Of a DNA stretch of 6,786 bases, positions 6,283 to 6,786 are shown in pieces. The notes below the pieces were generated by a model. It saw nothing but the letters and a program-made list of their open reading frames with translations, had not been told where the DNA came from and did no database searches. Origin of the DNA: JALSRD01 sp964476595 (lineage in GTDB: Bacteria; Desulfobacterota; Desulfobacteria; Desulfobacterales; JALSRD01); contig CAYZCL010000140.1 in NCBI GenBank assembly GCA_964476595.1, forward strand, positions 1 through 6,786, in the 5' to 3' direction. Made by a program: the position numbers and the translations under genes. Position 1 is the stretch's first letter, and each line of letters begins with the position of its first letter.

Positions 6283-6786
6283 TTGGCGGGTATCGAGGTG
6301 GGTCGGGATGCGCTCGAGGGCGCCGGCCTCGGCGATGTGGACCTGCGCATCGACTTTCACATCCTGTGCGGGGACGTGGCGCACAGCCGCTTCCGGCCCG
6401 ACCGGATCCAGTGCCGCTGGCTGGCGCAGCCCTTCGAGCCGGCCCACCCGGTGGGGGCGCTGGTCGAACGCCAGTGGCGGCGCAACCGGGCCACGGCCGC
6501 CGAAAGCGGCCTGCAGCTCTTCGACGGTGCGCTGGCGCGGCTGGTGGATTTCCGCCGGGAGGGAGACGGGCTCCACCTGACGCTGCAGCCCACCTCGTAC
6601 CGTGTCTTCAGCACCACCAACCTGATGCTGGATATTCCCATGATCCCCTGCGGGGACGGCGGCCGGCAGTCCATCCGCCAGCTGGCCGGGGCGGATATCT
6701 TCCGGCCGTCCTCACCATACCTGGCCAACCCCTTGAACGTCATCGCCGCCATCGTGAGCCGCGACGGGGTGACCTTCGTGCCGCGC
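6283..6786 (+). CDS. N-terminal part of a possible NUDT22-like Nudix hydrolase (3' truncated by window)
   Basis: An open frame runs 168 codons to the right edge without a stop. The best start is TTG 6283, preceded by AAGGGGGG (6271-6278); GTG 6298 is an alternative giving five fewer residues. The sequence resembles the region before the Nudix domain of NUDT22-type proteins: a W65-x-x-x-R69 helix (ERQWRRNRA), LFDGALARL (79-87), the LQPTSYRVF segment (101-109) with T112-N113, and YLANPLNVIAAI (146-157) followed by the start of the next strand. Human NUDT22, as I remember it, has the same order of LFD, TSYRxF, TN and LADPLxV motifs and hydrolyses UDP-glucose or UDP-galactose. The Nudix box would lie beyond the window edge, so catalytic competence cannot be judged. 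The G/C-rich third positions match the neighbours. The 28-base gap after the FAH gene suggests an operon. Confidence 0.65.
   Translation, partial: MAGIEVGRDALEGAGLGDVDLRIDFHILCGDVAHSRFRPDRIQCRWLAQPFEPAHPVGALVERQWRRNRATAAESGLQLFDGALARLVDFRREGDGLHLTLQPTSYRVFSTTNLMLDIPMIPCGDGGRQSIRQLAGADIFRPSSPYLANPLNVIAAIVSRDGVTFVPR

Noticed and set aside
3231..6350. A 1039-codon open frame on the minus strand
   Set aside because: It lies opposite pta and the FAH gene, both of which have complete family motifs and ribosome binding sites. High third-position G/C on the coding strand removes stops from this antisense frame. Its product is a His/Gly/Asp/Arg-rich shadow with no recognisable domain.
4928..6580. A 550-codon plus-strand open frame overlapping three genes
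   Set aside because: It runs out of frame through the conserved catalytic half of pta, the FAH gene and the NUDT22-like gene. Its translation is Arg/Gly/Pro/Ala-rich and matches nothing.
1..6786. Mobile elements, CRISPR array, tRNA, rRNA, phage or toxin-antitoxin genes
   Set aside because: No transposase, terminal inverted repeats, regular repeat-spacer pattern or RNA-gene-like structure was seen. The genes share one strand and codon style, so recent insertion is not indicated.

Overview
The window is a densely packed, all-plus-strand, GC-rich stretch of a bacterial chromosome. Strong third-position G/C bias, Shine-Dalgarno-led genes and the gene content suggest an anaerobe of the Desulfobacterota (deltaproteobacterial, sulfate-reducer type). 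This assignment is an inference from protein style and gene combination; there is no rRNA or other marker gene to confirm it.

Layout. (1) Bases 1-146 hold the last codons of an unidentified gene. (2) Twenty-one bases later (168-1190) comes a 340-residue stand-alone MetE-type zinc methyltransferase, a 'core' methionine-synthase relative lacking the folate-binding N-terminal half of classical MetE. (3) A 223-base gap (1191-1413) holds three copies of a 7-base motif in alternating orientation and a good sigma-70-type promoter (TTGACA, 18 bases, TAGATT). (4) From 1414 to 3321 lies a 635-residue fusion of an acetyl-CoA hydrolase/CoA-transferase domain to a C-terminal GNAT acetyltransferase domain. 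(5) It is followed almost without gap by pta (3342-5450), a long class II phosphate acetyltransferase. (6) After a GC hairpin without a U-tract come a small fumarylacetoacetate-hydrolase (FAH) family enzyme (5547-6254) and (7) the 5' part of a gene (6283 to the window end) starting with TTG. The product of (7) resembles the N-terminal region of NUDT22-type Nudix hydrolases.

How the genes may work together. The fusion gene and pta look like one transcription unit at the acetyl-CoA/acetyl-phosphate node: Pta interconverts acetyl-CoA and acetyl-phosphate, and the upstream protein has an acyl-CoA-handling domain joined to an acetyl-CoA-using GNAT domain. The FAH enzyme could feed the same pool if it is an acylpyruvase (acetylpyruvate to acetate plus pyruvate), but its substrate cannot be fixed from sequence. 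The methyltransferase may belong to the separate upstream operon and to C1/corrinoid metabolism.

The most interesting observation is that the CoA-transferase domain of the fusion has glutamine (Q249) where the family normally carries its catalytic glutamate, and an altered glycine-rich motif, while the GNAT acetyl-CoA-binding motif looks intact. This parallels bacterial Pat enzymes, in which a degenerate acyl-CoA synthetase domain is fused to a lysine-acetylating GNAT. It may be a protein acetyltransferase with a repurposed CoA-transferase domain as an acyl-CoA sensor, encoded next to pta. No mobile element, CRISPR array, tRNA or rRNA was seen.
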